Assembly (NCBI GenBank): GCA_964353635.1
Contig: CAYGVS010000025.1
Location: forward strand, 1 to 15,039
Source of the DNA: JAPLVB01 sp964353635
GTDB lineage: Archaea; Aenigmatarchaeota; Aenigmatarchaeia; QMZP01
Length of the DNA stretch: 15,039 bases
Reading direction: 5' to 3'
Shown here: in pieces, positions 9,192 to 14,777 of the stretch
Layout of the letters: the number at the start of each line of letters is the position of its first letter
Numbering within the stretch: position 1 is the first letter of the stretch
Translations under genes and position numbers: made by a program
Notes under the pieces: model-generated
Told to the model about the DNA's origin: nothing
Seen by the model: only the letters and a program-made list of their open reading frames with translations
The model's database searches: none

Positions 9192-9224
9192 AACCATAAT
9201 TAGCACTAAGAAATATAAACCGAT

Positions 9225-10211
9225 CTATTTCCTGAAAGCCCCTGCCACCAACAGCGGAAAGATTATGGTGGCGTCCCCATGGACCTTCACGCTCTGTGCA
9301 CCAGTGCCTATCTTGCCCCATGAGACTGCCTCATCAGGCTTAGCTCCAGAATCCGAACCGTCAAACTCCTGAGATGTGTTTATGTAAATCGCATAGTCAG
9401 CCCCATCCCTCATCATGTTCGCATTGCATATGTGGTGCTTCACAAGGCCTGCACCAAGGATTATTATCCCTGTTTTTCTGGCATTTATAGTCACGTCAGT
9501 GATCTTGACTATATCCTCTGCTATGTCAATACTGAAGTCCGGATTCTTCTTCTTGAAGAAGTATGTCATGTCACCGAGCGAGCCGTCTGTAAGGGCGGGG
9601 CAGAAAATGGGTATGTCATTCCTGTAGGCCCAGTAGCATATGGACCTCTCGTCATTTATATCCTTCCCCATTTCCCTGATGAGCTCGGAAGGCGTGAAAA
9701 CCTTGCCTTCCACCTTCTGCCTGGCGTGCATCCTTTTGAGGAACCTATTCATGAACTTCTCGAACAAAATGTACCTATCATTGGGAACAAATATGTTTCC
9801 AGTCCTGTTTATGCTACGCCTCCTGAGCATGGCTCCGTCAGCATCGAATCTTCCGAGGACGAAAGGCTTCATGCACTTTATTATGTCCTCCTCCACACCC
9901 CCTGCCGTGGTCACAAGCACATCAACGAGTCTGTTCTTCACCAGGTATGCAATCACGTCCCTTATCCCGGATGTGACCATGTTCGAAGTGTACCCAAGGA
10001 AGATAGTCACCTTCTCCTTCCTCATCTCCCTGGCTATCTCTATGGCTCTGGCCAGGTTGGTGGCCTGGAAGCCCGTGCTCTTGTAGGAATCAAGTAGCCT
10101 GTCAATGTCCAGGCCCTTCCCGAAGTCATACCCCTTTATTTCCAGGCCATCGCTCAGCTTCCAGCTCTTCCTGTAAAGCAGCTTCTTCGCCCTCTTGACC
10201 TTGTCTTCCAT
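9225..10211 (-). CDS. dhs: Deoxyhypusine synthase
   Basis: 328 residues, the normal size. The enzyme moves the aminobutyl group of spermidine, with NAD, onto one lysine of aIF5A, the first step of hypusine formation. Family motifs are all present: the NAD/spermidine segment GYTSNMVTSGIRDVI, TTAGGVEEDIIKC, CPALTDGSLGDM, HHICNANMMRDGADYA, and the C-terminal SGAKPDEAVSWGKI. In that last motif the catalytic lysine (equivalent to human Lys329) is Lys300. The ATG at 10211 lies about 26 bp after an AT-rich TATA-like element (10231-10242), consistent with a leaderless start. It is divergent from the aIF5A gene, its substrate, with a 76-bp shared promoter region. Confidence 0.96.
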   Translation of the reverse strand: MEDKVKRAKKLLYRKSWKLSDGLEIKGYDFGKGLDIDRLLDSYKSTGFQATNLARAIEIAREMRKEKVTIFLGYTSNMVTSGIRDVIAYLVKNRLVDVLVTTAGGVEEDIIKCMKPFVLGRFDADGAMLRRRSINRTGNIFVPNDRYILFEKFMNRFLKRMHARQKVEGKVFTPSELIREMGKDINDERSICYWAYRNDIPIFCPALTDGSLGDMTYFFKKKNPDFSIDIAEDIVKITDVTINARKTGIIILGAGLVKHHICNANMMRDGADYAIYINTSQEFDGSDSGAKPDEAVSWGKIGTGAQSVKVHGDATIIFPLLVAGAFRK

Positions 10212-10230
10212 AAGGTGCTATATGAGGAAA

Positions 10231-10242
10231 GGTTTATTAATT
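10231..10242. promoter_or_regulatory. TATA-like element between deoxyhypusine synthase and aIF5A
   Basis: The sequence GGTTTATTAATT is near-symmetric. Its centre is about 26 bp upstream of the minus-strand ATG at 10211. On the plus strand it would put a start site near 10261, giving an aIF5A leader of about 27 nt. It may serve both genes, although other AT-rich patches (10250-10259, 10264-10273) could be the aIF5A element. Confidence 0.5.
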
Positions 10243-10287
10243 TGCCACCCCATAATACTTGTCAGTTGATATAGGCGGTTGTTATAG

Positions 10288-10686
10288 ATGGTTACCAAGC
10301 CCACTCCAATAAAGAGCCTGAAGCCAGGCCACTTCGTCATGTCAGAGGACGGCGAACCCTGCAGGGTAGTGGACATCACCATTTCCAAGCCAGGGAAGCA
10401 TGGCTCCACTAAGGCTAGGATTGATGTGATGGGGATATTTGACAACAGGCGCCGCTCCATTCTCAGGCCTGCGGCAGACGATCTGGACGTTCCTATAATC
10501 GAGAAGCGCAAGGCCCAGGTGATTTCCGTCTCCGGAGACATAGCGGAACTCATGGACATGGAATCCTATGAGACGTTCTCAGCCTCAGTCCCAGAGGAAT
10601 TCAAGGGCAAGCTCCAGCTAGGCGGGGAGATAGGCTACTGGAAGATAGAGAACCGCGTCCTGATAAAGCAGGCCAGTTCTGATTAA
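10288..10686 (+). CDS. eif5A: Translation initiation factor 5A (hypusine-containing)
   Basis: 132 residues with the two-domain layout of aIF5A: an N-terminal SH3-like barrel and a C-terminal OB fold. The hypusination loop SKPGKHGSTKARIDVMGIF is intact, and Lys37 in GKHG is the residue that should be modified by the neighbouring deoxyhypusine synthase. aIF5A helps ribosomes through difficult peptide-bond formation, such as proline runs. The ATG at 10288 fits the family N-terminus; upstream AGGCGG is only a weak ribosome site. A palindromic T-run and A-run just after the stop probably ends transcription. Confidence 0.97.
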   Translation: MVTKPTPIKSLKPGHFVMSEDGEPCRVVDITISKPGKHGSTKARIDVMGIFDNRRRSILRPAADDLDVPIIEKRKAQVISVSGDIAELMDMESYETFSASVPEEFKGKLQLGGEIGYWKIENRVLIKQASSD

Positions 10687-10699
10687 TTTTTGAAAAATT
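10685..10699. terminator. Palindromic T-rich terminator between convergent genes
   Basis: AATTTTTGAAAAATT is a perfect palindrome around a central G. It starts in the aIF5A stop codon and lies 21 bp beyond the stop of the convergent thiolase gene. Archaeal RNA polymerase stops at T-runs, and this element offers T5 on both strands. Confidence 0.5.
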
Positions 10700-10719
10700 G
10701 TGAATCCACCTCCAAGAAT

Positions 10720-11664
10720 CTATCTCCACAACTCGCACGTCTTACAAACCAATCTTGCAGAAGGTTCTCCACATTTCTTGCAATAATGCATCTCTCTCTG
10801 TTCTTTTTCAATCTGTTTCCTCAGGGAAGGCAGTATCCTGTCAAACGTCTCCAAAATCGTGAATTTCACACCGGAATGATTCTCCTCAAGATGGTTCACG
10901 AAATCCCTGACCTCCAGCCTGAGCCCGCACCTGTGCGGACATTCTTCATTATGGTACTTTATCCCGGTAAGAATGGCATAGAGCGCGACCTCCTTCTCCG
11001 GGATTAGCCTGAGCGGCTTTATCCGTCCTATGAACTTCTTGTCATATACAACTGGCTCTGGACCCATCCTCGAAGCGCGATAAAGGTCCCCTCTTATGTA
11101 GTTCATCAGAACGGCCTGGCTCTCGTCATCCAGATTGTGGCCTGTGCAGAGCTTTGTGAGTTTAAGATGCCTTGAATACTTGTTGAGCATGTAACGCCTC
11201 GCTACCCCGCAGAGCGTGCATGCAAGCTCCTGCTCATAGTTTCTCTTGCCAACCTTTGCTTTTCTGACCTTCTGGTCAAGTGTCTTCCCGAACTCCTTCT
11301 TGAATGAGTAAACGTAATGCCTGATTCCAAACTCCCTGCATATATCCCTGGCATACTTCAGGCTGTCCGTCCGGTAGCCCCTTATCCCCTCGTCCAGTGA
11401 TATTGCCACAATCCTTATGTCCCTTCTCGGACCCAGTATCTTGTGCATCAGGTAAAGGCATGTAATGGAGTCCTTGCCGCCTGAGAGGCCTACGCCTATC
11501 CTGTCACCTGGCCTCACAAGATTGTGCACGCGCATGTTCTTCTTCACCTTCTTCTCAACAGACTGAAGGAAATGCGCCTTGCAGAGGTAGGAGCCTTCAT
11601 ACTTCCTGAAGATCACGGCAGGCTTCCCGCACTTGCACACAGGGCTTTTTGTTGTTCGCTTCAT
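10720..11664 (-). CDS. tRNA 2-thiolation protein, Ncs6/CTU1-TtuA family
   Basis: 314 residues. An N-terminal zinc site (C10, C12, C28, H31) precedes a PP-loop ATPase domain with GLSGGKDS (61-66 SGGKDS). Cysteines C149 and C152 (CTLCG) and C242 (EECPHR) match the trio that holds the catalytic iron-sulfur cluster in TtuA/Ncs6 enzymes. A C-terminal zinc ribbon follows (C295, C298, C307, C310). The family adenylates a uridine and replaces its 2-oxygen with sulfur, at U34 (NcsA/CTU1) or at T-loop position 54 (TtuA). The sequence alone does not tell me which. A TATA element at 11686-11695 is 26 bp from the ATG, so the mRNA is probably leaderless. The gene is divergent from tRNA-Ser(CGA). Confidence 0.93.
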   Translation of the reverse strand: MKRTTKSPVCKCGKPAVIFRKYEGSYLCKAHFLQSVEKKVKKNMRVHNLVRPGDRIGVGLSGGKDSITCLYLMHKILGPRRDIRIVAISLDEGIRGYRTDSLKYARDICREFGIRHYVYSFKKEFGKTLDQKVRKAKVGKRNYEQELACTLCGVARRYMLNKYSRHLKLTKLCTGHNLDDESQAVLMNYIRGDLYRASRMGPEPVVYDKKFIGRIKPLRLIPEKEVALYAILTGIKYHNEECPHRCGLRLEVRDFVNHLEENHSGVKFTILETFDRILPSLRKQIEKEQREMHYCKKCGEPSARLVCKTCELWR

Positions 11665-11685
11665 ACAAAACTCTTTAATACATAA

Positions 11686-11695
11686 CTTATAAAAT
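11686..11695 (-). promoter_or_regulatory. TATA box of the thiolase gene
   Basis: On the minus strand this reads ATTTTATAAG, centred 26 bp before the ATG at 11664. That is the archaeal TATA-to-start distance, so a leaderless transcript is predicted. Confidence 0.6.
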
Positions 11696-11741
11696 TGAAA
11701 ATGGCAAGAAGATGTCCCATGATATCTTCAATCAAAAATCA

Positions 11742-11951
11742 GCCGAGGTGGCAGAACCAGGTTAATGCGCCCATCCTGTTCATAGGAACGGGAGCGTAAG
11801 TCTCGAAAACGGGTTTCCGAAAGGAAATGCAGGTTCAAAACCCAACCCTTTTCTTTCCCGAAAGAAAAGTGTAGGGATTATCCAAAAGAAAGGGATAATC
11901 ACAATTAACCAGTAAAGTGATTAACTGTGTGTGGAAATCCTGCCCTCGGCG
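11742..11951 (+). tRNA. tRNA-Ser(CGA) with two introns (29/30 and 59/60)
   Basis: Exons are 11742-11772, 11800-11839 and 11938-11951, giving an 85-nt class II tRNA with no encoded CCA. The acceptor GCCGAGG pairs with CCTCGGC (11944-11950), followed by G73, the serine discriminator. The D-stem is GCA/TGC, the anticodon stem CCCGT/ACGGG, the loop CTCGAAA with anticodon CGA (11804-11806), the variable arm TTTCC-GAAA-GGAAA, and the T-stem GCAGG/CCTGC. Intron 1 (11773-11799, 27 nt) has a BHB core: central helix GCGC/GCGT, bulges CCA and AAG, inner helix TCCTGTTC/GAACGGGA. Intron 2 (11840-11937, 98 nt) sits in the T-loop: central helix TTCA/TGGA, bulges AAA and AAT. It contains three hairpins. The mature T-loop would be TTCAAAT. 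The gene ends 1 bp before the convergent Sua5 stop. Confidence 0.9.
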
Positions 11952-11952
11952 C

Positions 11953-12537
11953 TCATTCTTTTTCTTTCTGGTATCGCAACTCTCCCCTTATCACTTTCTC
12001 CTCGTCTCCGCTCAAGTCTATGACCATGGAGGGAGGGCCGGGAAGGATCCCTCCGTCTATGAGGAAGTTCACGCCCTTTAGCTTCACGCCCTTGGCTTTC
12101 CTTATATGAGATTTCCCCGAGATGTTCGCGGATGTTGTCACGAAGGGGATTCCTATATCCATCAGAATTTTTGTTATGGGGTGTGACGGAATCCTCACAC
12201 CCAGCGTGGGAAGGCTGGATACCTCCCTAAGGAAGAAGGGCTCCTTCTTCCTGAATATAAGAGTATAAGCCCCTGGCAGCACATCCAGGCTCTTTTTACT
12301 ATCCACAACAAGATTCTTCAATATCCATTCCTTTGATGGGGCTATCACGGAGAATGGATGGTCTGTCTTCTTGATCTTCCGGATTTTTTTCACAGAGTCC
12401 GAAATTAAGGCATTGCATCCGATGCCATACACGGTATCGGTCGGGTAAACAAAGATTGATCCAGTCCTCATCTCCTCCATCATCTCGTTACGAACGTCCT
12501 GATTGTTGGCAACATCTTCGAGCTTGACTGTTTTCAT
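11953..12537 (-). CDS. Threonylcarbamoyl-AMP synthase (Sua5/YrdC family)
   Basis: 194 residues, one YrdC domain without the extra C-terminal Sua5 domain. The enzyme makes threonylcarbamoyl-AMP from threonine, bicarbonate and ATP, the precursor for t6A37 in tRNAs that read ANN codons. Signature segments are GSIFVYPTDTVYGIGCNA, KKIRKIKKTDHPFSV and FVTTSANISG. I place the start at the ATG at 12537 because it is 28 bp from a TATA element at 12561-12570; the frame also extends upstream to a TTG at 12561, which would lie inside the TATA box. The gene is convergent with tRNA-Ser(CGA) and divergent from the M24 peptidase. Confidence 0.94.
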   Translation of the reverse strand: MKTVKLEDVANNQDVRNEMMEEMRTGSIFVYPTDTVYGIGCNALISDSVKKIRKIKKTDHPFSVIAPSKEWILKNLVVDSKKSLDVLPGAYTLIFRKKEPFFLREVSSLPTLGVRIPSHPITKILMDIGIPFVTTSANISGKSHIRKAKGVKLKGVNFLIDGGILPGPPSMVIDLSGDEEKVIRGELRYQKEKE

Positions 12538-12560
12538 GATATTAATTTTGTGCAGGCGCA

Positions 12561-12570
12561 ATATAAATCA
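12561..12570. promoter_or_regulatory. Single TATA element shared by two divergent leaderless genes
   Basis: AATATAAAT reads as ATTTATATT on the other strand, so it is nearly symmetric. It is about 28 bp from the Sua5 ATG (12537, minus) and about 24 bp from the M24 peptidase ATG (12589, plus). Both distances fit archaeal TATA-to-start spacing. The whole intergenic region is 51 bp with no other good TATA. Confidence 0.65.
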
Positions 12571-12588
12571 GCAAGTCTCAGTAATATT

Positions 12589-13596
12589 ATGGAAAAGCCT
12601 GACTTCGCCTCAAGGATGGGGAAGCTCAAAATCCTCATGGAGAAAAAAAGGCTCGATGCATGCCTTTTGAACAGCAGGAATGACATTTTCTATTATACAG
12701 GAGAGAGCATAGGCGACTTCTCATCCCTTCTTGTCTCATCAGGCAAGCCTTGCATCTTCCTCACTTCCCTTAACAACTATGTCCAGAAGACCAGCGCATT
12801 CGCCGTGGTTTGGGTCAGGGGGATAGCCGATATCGCAAAAAGGCTCTCCCGCTTCAAGAGGACCGGGTTTGACGAGTACACCACCAGTTTCTGGGCTTTC
12901 TCAGAGCTGAAGAAATCAAAATGCTCTCTGGTGCCATTCGCCAGCCAGATCAAGCAGCCTAGAATGATTAAGGATGAATTCGAGCTTGAGCATATAGGAA
13001 AAGCATCAAAAATCGCAAGCAAAACCCTTTCCAATCTAGGAGACCTCTCGGGAAAGACTGAAATGCAGGTTTCGGATTCTATAGAGAATGCCTTCAGATC
13101 ATCATACTCGAAGCCTTCCTTCGAGACAATAGTTGCATCCGGCAAAAACTCCAGCCATGTGCACCACATAAACAGTTCCAGGACTATTGGAAAGAAAGAC
13201 CTTGTGGTAATCGACGCAGGCGCTGTTATCGACAGCTACTGCTCTGATATTTCCAGGACCTTATGCTCCTTGCCTGGCAAAAGAGAAAAGCAGATAATCG
13301 AGAACGTGAAGGAAACGCAGTGTGAGCTCATAGACATGATCTCGGAAGGCGTGAAATATGATGACATACAGCGAAAATTCGAAAATCTCATGAGGAAGAA
13401 AAGGTACAAGGTCTTGCATTCATTCGGCCATGGCATCGGATTGAGCGTTCATGAGAGGCCTTCAAAAGGGGACACTCTCAAGGAAGGTATGGCCATAACA
13501 GTAGAGCCAGGCGCTTACATCAAGAATTTTGGGGGCTGCAGGATAGAAGACATTGCTATTGTAAGAAAAGGTAGGGCCAAAATACTTTCAAGTTGA
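12589..13596 (+). CDS. M24-family metallopeptidase (Xaa-Pro dipeptidase/aminopeptidase)
   Basis: 335 residues, with a creatinase-like N-terminal domain and a C-terminal pita-bread domain. All five dinuclear metal ligands are visible: D209 and D220 (VIDAGAVIDSYCSDISRT), H281 (HSFGHGIG), E306 (VEPGAY) and E320 (CRIEDIAIV). The enzyme is cytoplasmic and cleaves Xaa-Pro bonds in peptides. The start at 12589 fits the usual family N-terminus and lies at the expected leaderless distance from the TATA element at 12561-12570. A T7 run follows the stop directly. Confidence 0.93.
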   Translation: MEKPDFASRMGKLKILMEKKRLDACLLNSRNDIFYYTGESIGDFSSLLVSSGKPCIFLTSLNNYVQKTSAFAVVWVRGIADIAKRLSRFKRTGFDEYTTSFWAFSELKKSKCSLVPFASQIKQPRMIKDEFELEHIGKASKIASKTLSNLGDLSGKTEMQVSDSIENAFRSSYSKPSFETIVASGKNSSHVHHINSSRTIGKKDLVVIDAGAVIDSYCSDISRTLCSLPGKREKQIIENVKETQCELIDMISEGVKYDDIQRKFENLMRKKRYKVLHSFGHGIGLSVHERPSKGDTLKEGMAITVEPGAYIKNFGGCRIEDIAIVRKGRAKILSS

Positions 13597-13603
13597 TTTT
13601 TTT
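13597..13603 (+). terminator. T-run terminator after the M24 peptidase
   Basis: Seven consecutive T residues directly follow the TGA stop, and the convergent PRC-barrel stop is 25 bp further on. This is a typical archaeal intrinsic terminator. Confidence 0.55.
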
Positions 13604-13627
13604 AAACGTATCCGGTCCCTGTCATTT

Positions 13628-13927
13628 CTAATCAGCAGCTTCCCGAGGAGACTTCTTGGGCTCCTCTTCCTCAACAGGAGCTGTCACATGCTTGATAATG
13701 ACGACATCTCCAATTGCCTGCACCATGGGGAACGGGACTATGAGACCTTTCTTCCCGCCAACCATTTTAGAGAGGTATGAGCCTCTCATGGCATTTATCA
13801 CAATGGACCTGAGCTTGTACCTTTTTATGTCACACTCCACATCCTCGACCTTTCCGCAGTACAGTCCTTTGTCAGTGAATACGTCTTTTGACCATGTCTG
13901 GGAAACACTTGATATTCTGATAGCCAT
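13628..13927 (-). CDS. PRC-barrel domain protein
   Basis: 99 residues. The core (KDVFTDKGLYCGKVEDVECD through IVPFPMVQAIGDVVII) has the archaeal PRC-barrel pattern: a GKVEDV turn, a basic middle, and a closing GDVVI strand. An acidic, Pro/Lys tail follows (VEEEEPKKSPREAAD). Small archaeal PRC-barrel proteins include RNA-binding or maturation factors and the CdpB-type cell-division proteins; the sequence does not separate these. The ATG at 13927 has GGTGA 7-8 nt upstream and is preferred over the GTG at 13936, which would use up that ribosome site. The 5' leader contains a strong hairpin (13951-14000), and a TATA element lies at 14037-14047. Confidence 0.85.
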   Translation of the reverse strand: MAIRISSVSQTWSKDVFTDKGLYCGKVEDVECDIKRYKLRSIVINAMRGSYLSKMVGGKKGLIVPFPMVQAIGDVVIIKHVTAPVEEEEPKKSPREAAD

Positions 13928-13950
13928 GCAAATCACCCCGATTATGGAAA

Positions 13951-14000
13951 GGCGGCCTCATATCATTAACGGTTTAAGCCGTTAATTATGTGATGCCGCC
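13951..14000. repeat. 50-nt near-perfect hairpin in the PRC-barrel leader, related to the tRNA-Ala intron hairpin
   Basis: Twenty of 22 opposed positions pair: GGCGGC/GCCGCC, a C-T mismatch, TCATAT/ATGTGA, a C-T mismatch, ATTAACGG/CCGTTAAT, and loop TTTAAG. Read on the minus strand, it matches 39 of 50 positions of 14882-14934, the hairpin in the T-loop intron of tRNA-Ala, with one 3-nt gap. It lies between a TATA element and the PRC-barrel start codon, so it would be in the mRNA leader. Confidence 0.75.
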
Positions 14001-14036
14001 AGTCTGAGAACGGTTATGCTAAGACCATTCACATTA

Positions 14037-14047
14037 CTTTATATTGG
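14037..14047 (-). promoter_or_regulatory. TATA element for the PRC-barrel gene
   Basis: On the minus strand this reads CCAATATAAAG. A start about 26 bp downstream, near 14016, would give a leader of about 90 nt that includes the 13951-14000 hairpin. Confidence 0.45.
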
Positions 14048-14051
14048 ACAA

Positions 14052-14087
14052 GGGCTTATAAAAACATTGTGTAACCAGCATAAGCCC
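14052..14087. repeat. Inverted repeat GGGCTTAT/ATAAGCCC
   Basis: A perfect 8-bp inverted repeat (14052-14059 and 14080-14087) separated by 20 nt, in the 195-bp stretch without a gene between the PRC-barrel start and tRNA-Ser(GCT). The left arm contains a TATA-like TTATAAAA. I see no coding sequence in the stretch. It may be a terminator for the tRNA, an operator, or a small RNA. Confidence 0.35.
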
Positions 14088-14122
14088 CACTATTCCTTCT
14101 TGCAGCGTAGCAAAAATGGAAG

Positions 14123-14247
14123 CGCTGAGGGAGGGACATCCCGGAGGACAGCTTCTTTGAAGCTGTCAAGCTCCCTTTGAACCCTCGCGTGCTTTCGCAC
14201 ACAGGATTAGCAATCCTGCGCCTTAAGCCTAGCTCGGCCACCTCAGC
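14123..14247 (-). tRNA. tRNA-Ser(GCT) with a T-loop intron (59/60)
   Basis: Exons are 14247-14176 and 14136-14123, giving 86 nt, class II, no encoded CCA. The acceptor GCTGAGG pairs with CCTCAGC, followed by G73. The D-stem is GCC/GGC, the anticodon arm CAGGA-TTGCTAA-TCCTG with anticodon GCT (14211-14209), the variable arm GTGC-GAAA-GCAC, and the T-stem GAGGG/CCCTC. The intron (14175-14137, 39 nt) has bulges AAG and TGT, a partial central helix TTC/GGA, then GGAG/CTCC and a 9-bp hairpin GACAGCTTC-AAA-GAAGCTGTC. The mature T-loop would be TTCAAAT. The intron start CTTGACAGCTT closely resembles CTTGACGGCTT in the tRNA-Ala intron. Confidence 0.9.
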
Positions 14248-14372
14248 ACAAAGCCTTTTCGAAGCTTTCTTGTGCCTCTGCACAAGCGATGCGGCAAATC
14301 TCTTGCGGTGTAGCCGCAAGACCGCCTTCATCCACAAAACTGTGGAGCAAAAACCCCACGCTTCTGGAATGA
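14248..14372 (-). other. Hairpin-rich spacer between tRNA-Gly and tRNA-Ser
   Basis: These 125 nt contain no supportable gene but fold into a chain of hairpins on the minus strand: GTGGGG/CTCCAC, CCACA/TGTGG, TCTTGCGG/CCGCAAGA with a CTACA loop, CTTGTGC/GCACAAG with an AGAG loop, and AAAGC/GCTTT. Such density is unusual for a spacer. It may be a small structured RNA or processing signals in a tRNA-Gly/tRNA-Ser cotranscript. I do not recognise a family. Confidence 0.4.
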
Positions 14373-14509
14373 TGCATCAGGCGGGATTTTCGCTGGAAGC
14401 GGTTGCCGCTTCTATCCATAATCGAACCCGCATTACAGGCTTGGGAAGCTTCCACCCAAAGCTTGGATATCCAAGCTTGGCCCGTGTCCTGCCACTAGAC
14501 TACTGATGC
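14373..14509 (-). tRNA. tRNA-Gly(CCC) with two introns (29/30 and 59/60)
   Basis: Exons are 14509-14482, 14449-14421 and 14386-14373, giving 71 nt with A73 and no CCA. The acceptor GCATCAG pairs perfectly with CTGATGC. The D-stem is GTC/GAC, the anticodon stem CGGGC/GCCTG, the loop TTCCCAA with anticodon CCC (14445-14443), and the T-stem GCGGG/CCCGC. Intron 1 (14481-14450, 32 nt) has central helix CAC/GTG, bulges GGG and AAG, and an inner hairpin CCAAGCTTGG/CCAAGCTTTGG built on a 20-nt palindrome. Intron 2 (14420-14387, 34 nt) has central helix TTCG/CGAA, bulges ATT and AAT, then TGG/CCA and GAAGCGG-CAA-CCGCTTC. The mature T-loop would be TTCGATT. Confidence 0.9.
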
Positions 14510-14515
14510 GCTTTT

Positions 14516-14553
14516 TAAGTTAAATATATAGATTTGGATAAATGTATATAAAC
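14516..14553. promoter_or_regulatory. AT-rich divergent promoter region of the two tRNA pairs
   Basis: GTATATAAAC (14544-14553) is a good plus-strand TATA that would start transcription near 14574, about 37 nt before tRNA-Val. On the minus strand, AT-rich patches at 14521-14531 and 14535-14543 lie 17-30 bp before tRNA-Gly. Which of them is the minus-strand TATA is not clear. Confidence 0.5.
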
Positions 14554-14610
14554 CACGCTTAAACGTTAATGAGCCCGAAGACGTTAGGAGACGCCTTCAC
14601 TCATCCAATC

Positions 14611-14776
14611 GGGCCGGTGGTCTAGTGGCTATATGTGGCGACCAATCGGAACCAGAAGTCGGCTGAGGCCGCCTTCAACCGAAGATGGTTGTCACCGGCG
14701 ACGACGCTGCCCTTACAAGGCAGAAATCGCAAGTTCAATGGTCATGATTTAAAGGCTGAGAATCTTGCCCGGCCCA
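14611..14776 (+). tRNA. tRNA-Val(TAC) with D-loop and T-loop introns
   Basis: Exons are 14611-14632 (boundary within 2 nt), 14703-14739 and 14763-14776, giving about 73 nt with A73 and no CCA. The acceptor GGGCCGG pairs with CCGGCCC. The D-stem is GTC/GAC, the anticodon arm CTGCC-CTTACAA-GGCAG with anticodon TAC (14714-14716), and the T-stem GCAAG/CTTGC. The D-loop intron (about 14633-14702, 70 nt) contains a 9-bp helix GTGGCGACC/GGTTGTCAC enclosing further pairs. The T-loop intron (14740-14762, 23 nt) shows a textbook BHB: outer CAAG/CTTG, central TTCA/TGAG, bulges ATG and AAT, inner GTC/GGC. The mature T-loop would be TTCAATT. tRNA-Ala begins 1 nt after its end. Confidence 0.9.
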
Positions 14777-14777
14777 T

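Noticed and set aside
13990..14010. A possible C/D box RNA (GTGATG ... CTGA)
   Set aside because: Only one imperfect C and one D box are present, and the C-like box is part of the 13951-14000 hairpin stem.
14248..14372. An H/ACA guide RNA on the plus strand (stem with CATCCACA at its foot)
   Set aside because: The ACA is in place, but the internal loop is too small on one side to form a guide pocket and no kink-turn is visible.
14056..14506. Open frames of 70-109 codons on both strands across tRNA-Ser(GCT) and tRNA-Gly
   Set aside because: They run through paired tRNA exons and intron hairpins on opposite strands. The tRNA folds explain the sequence and no frame looks like a protein.
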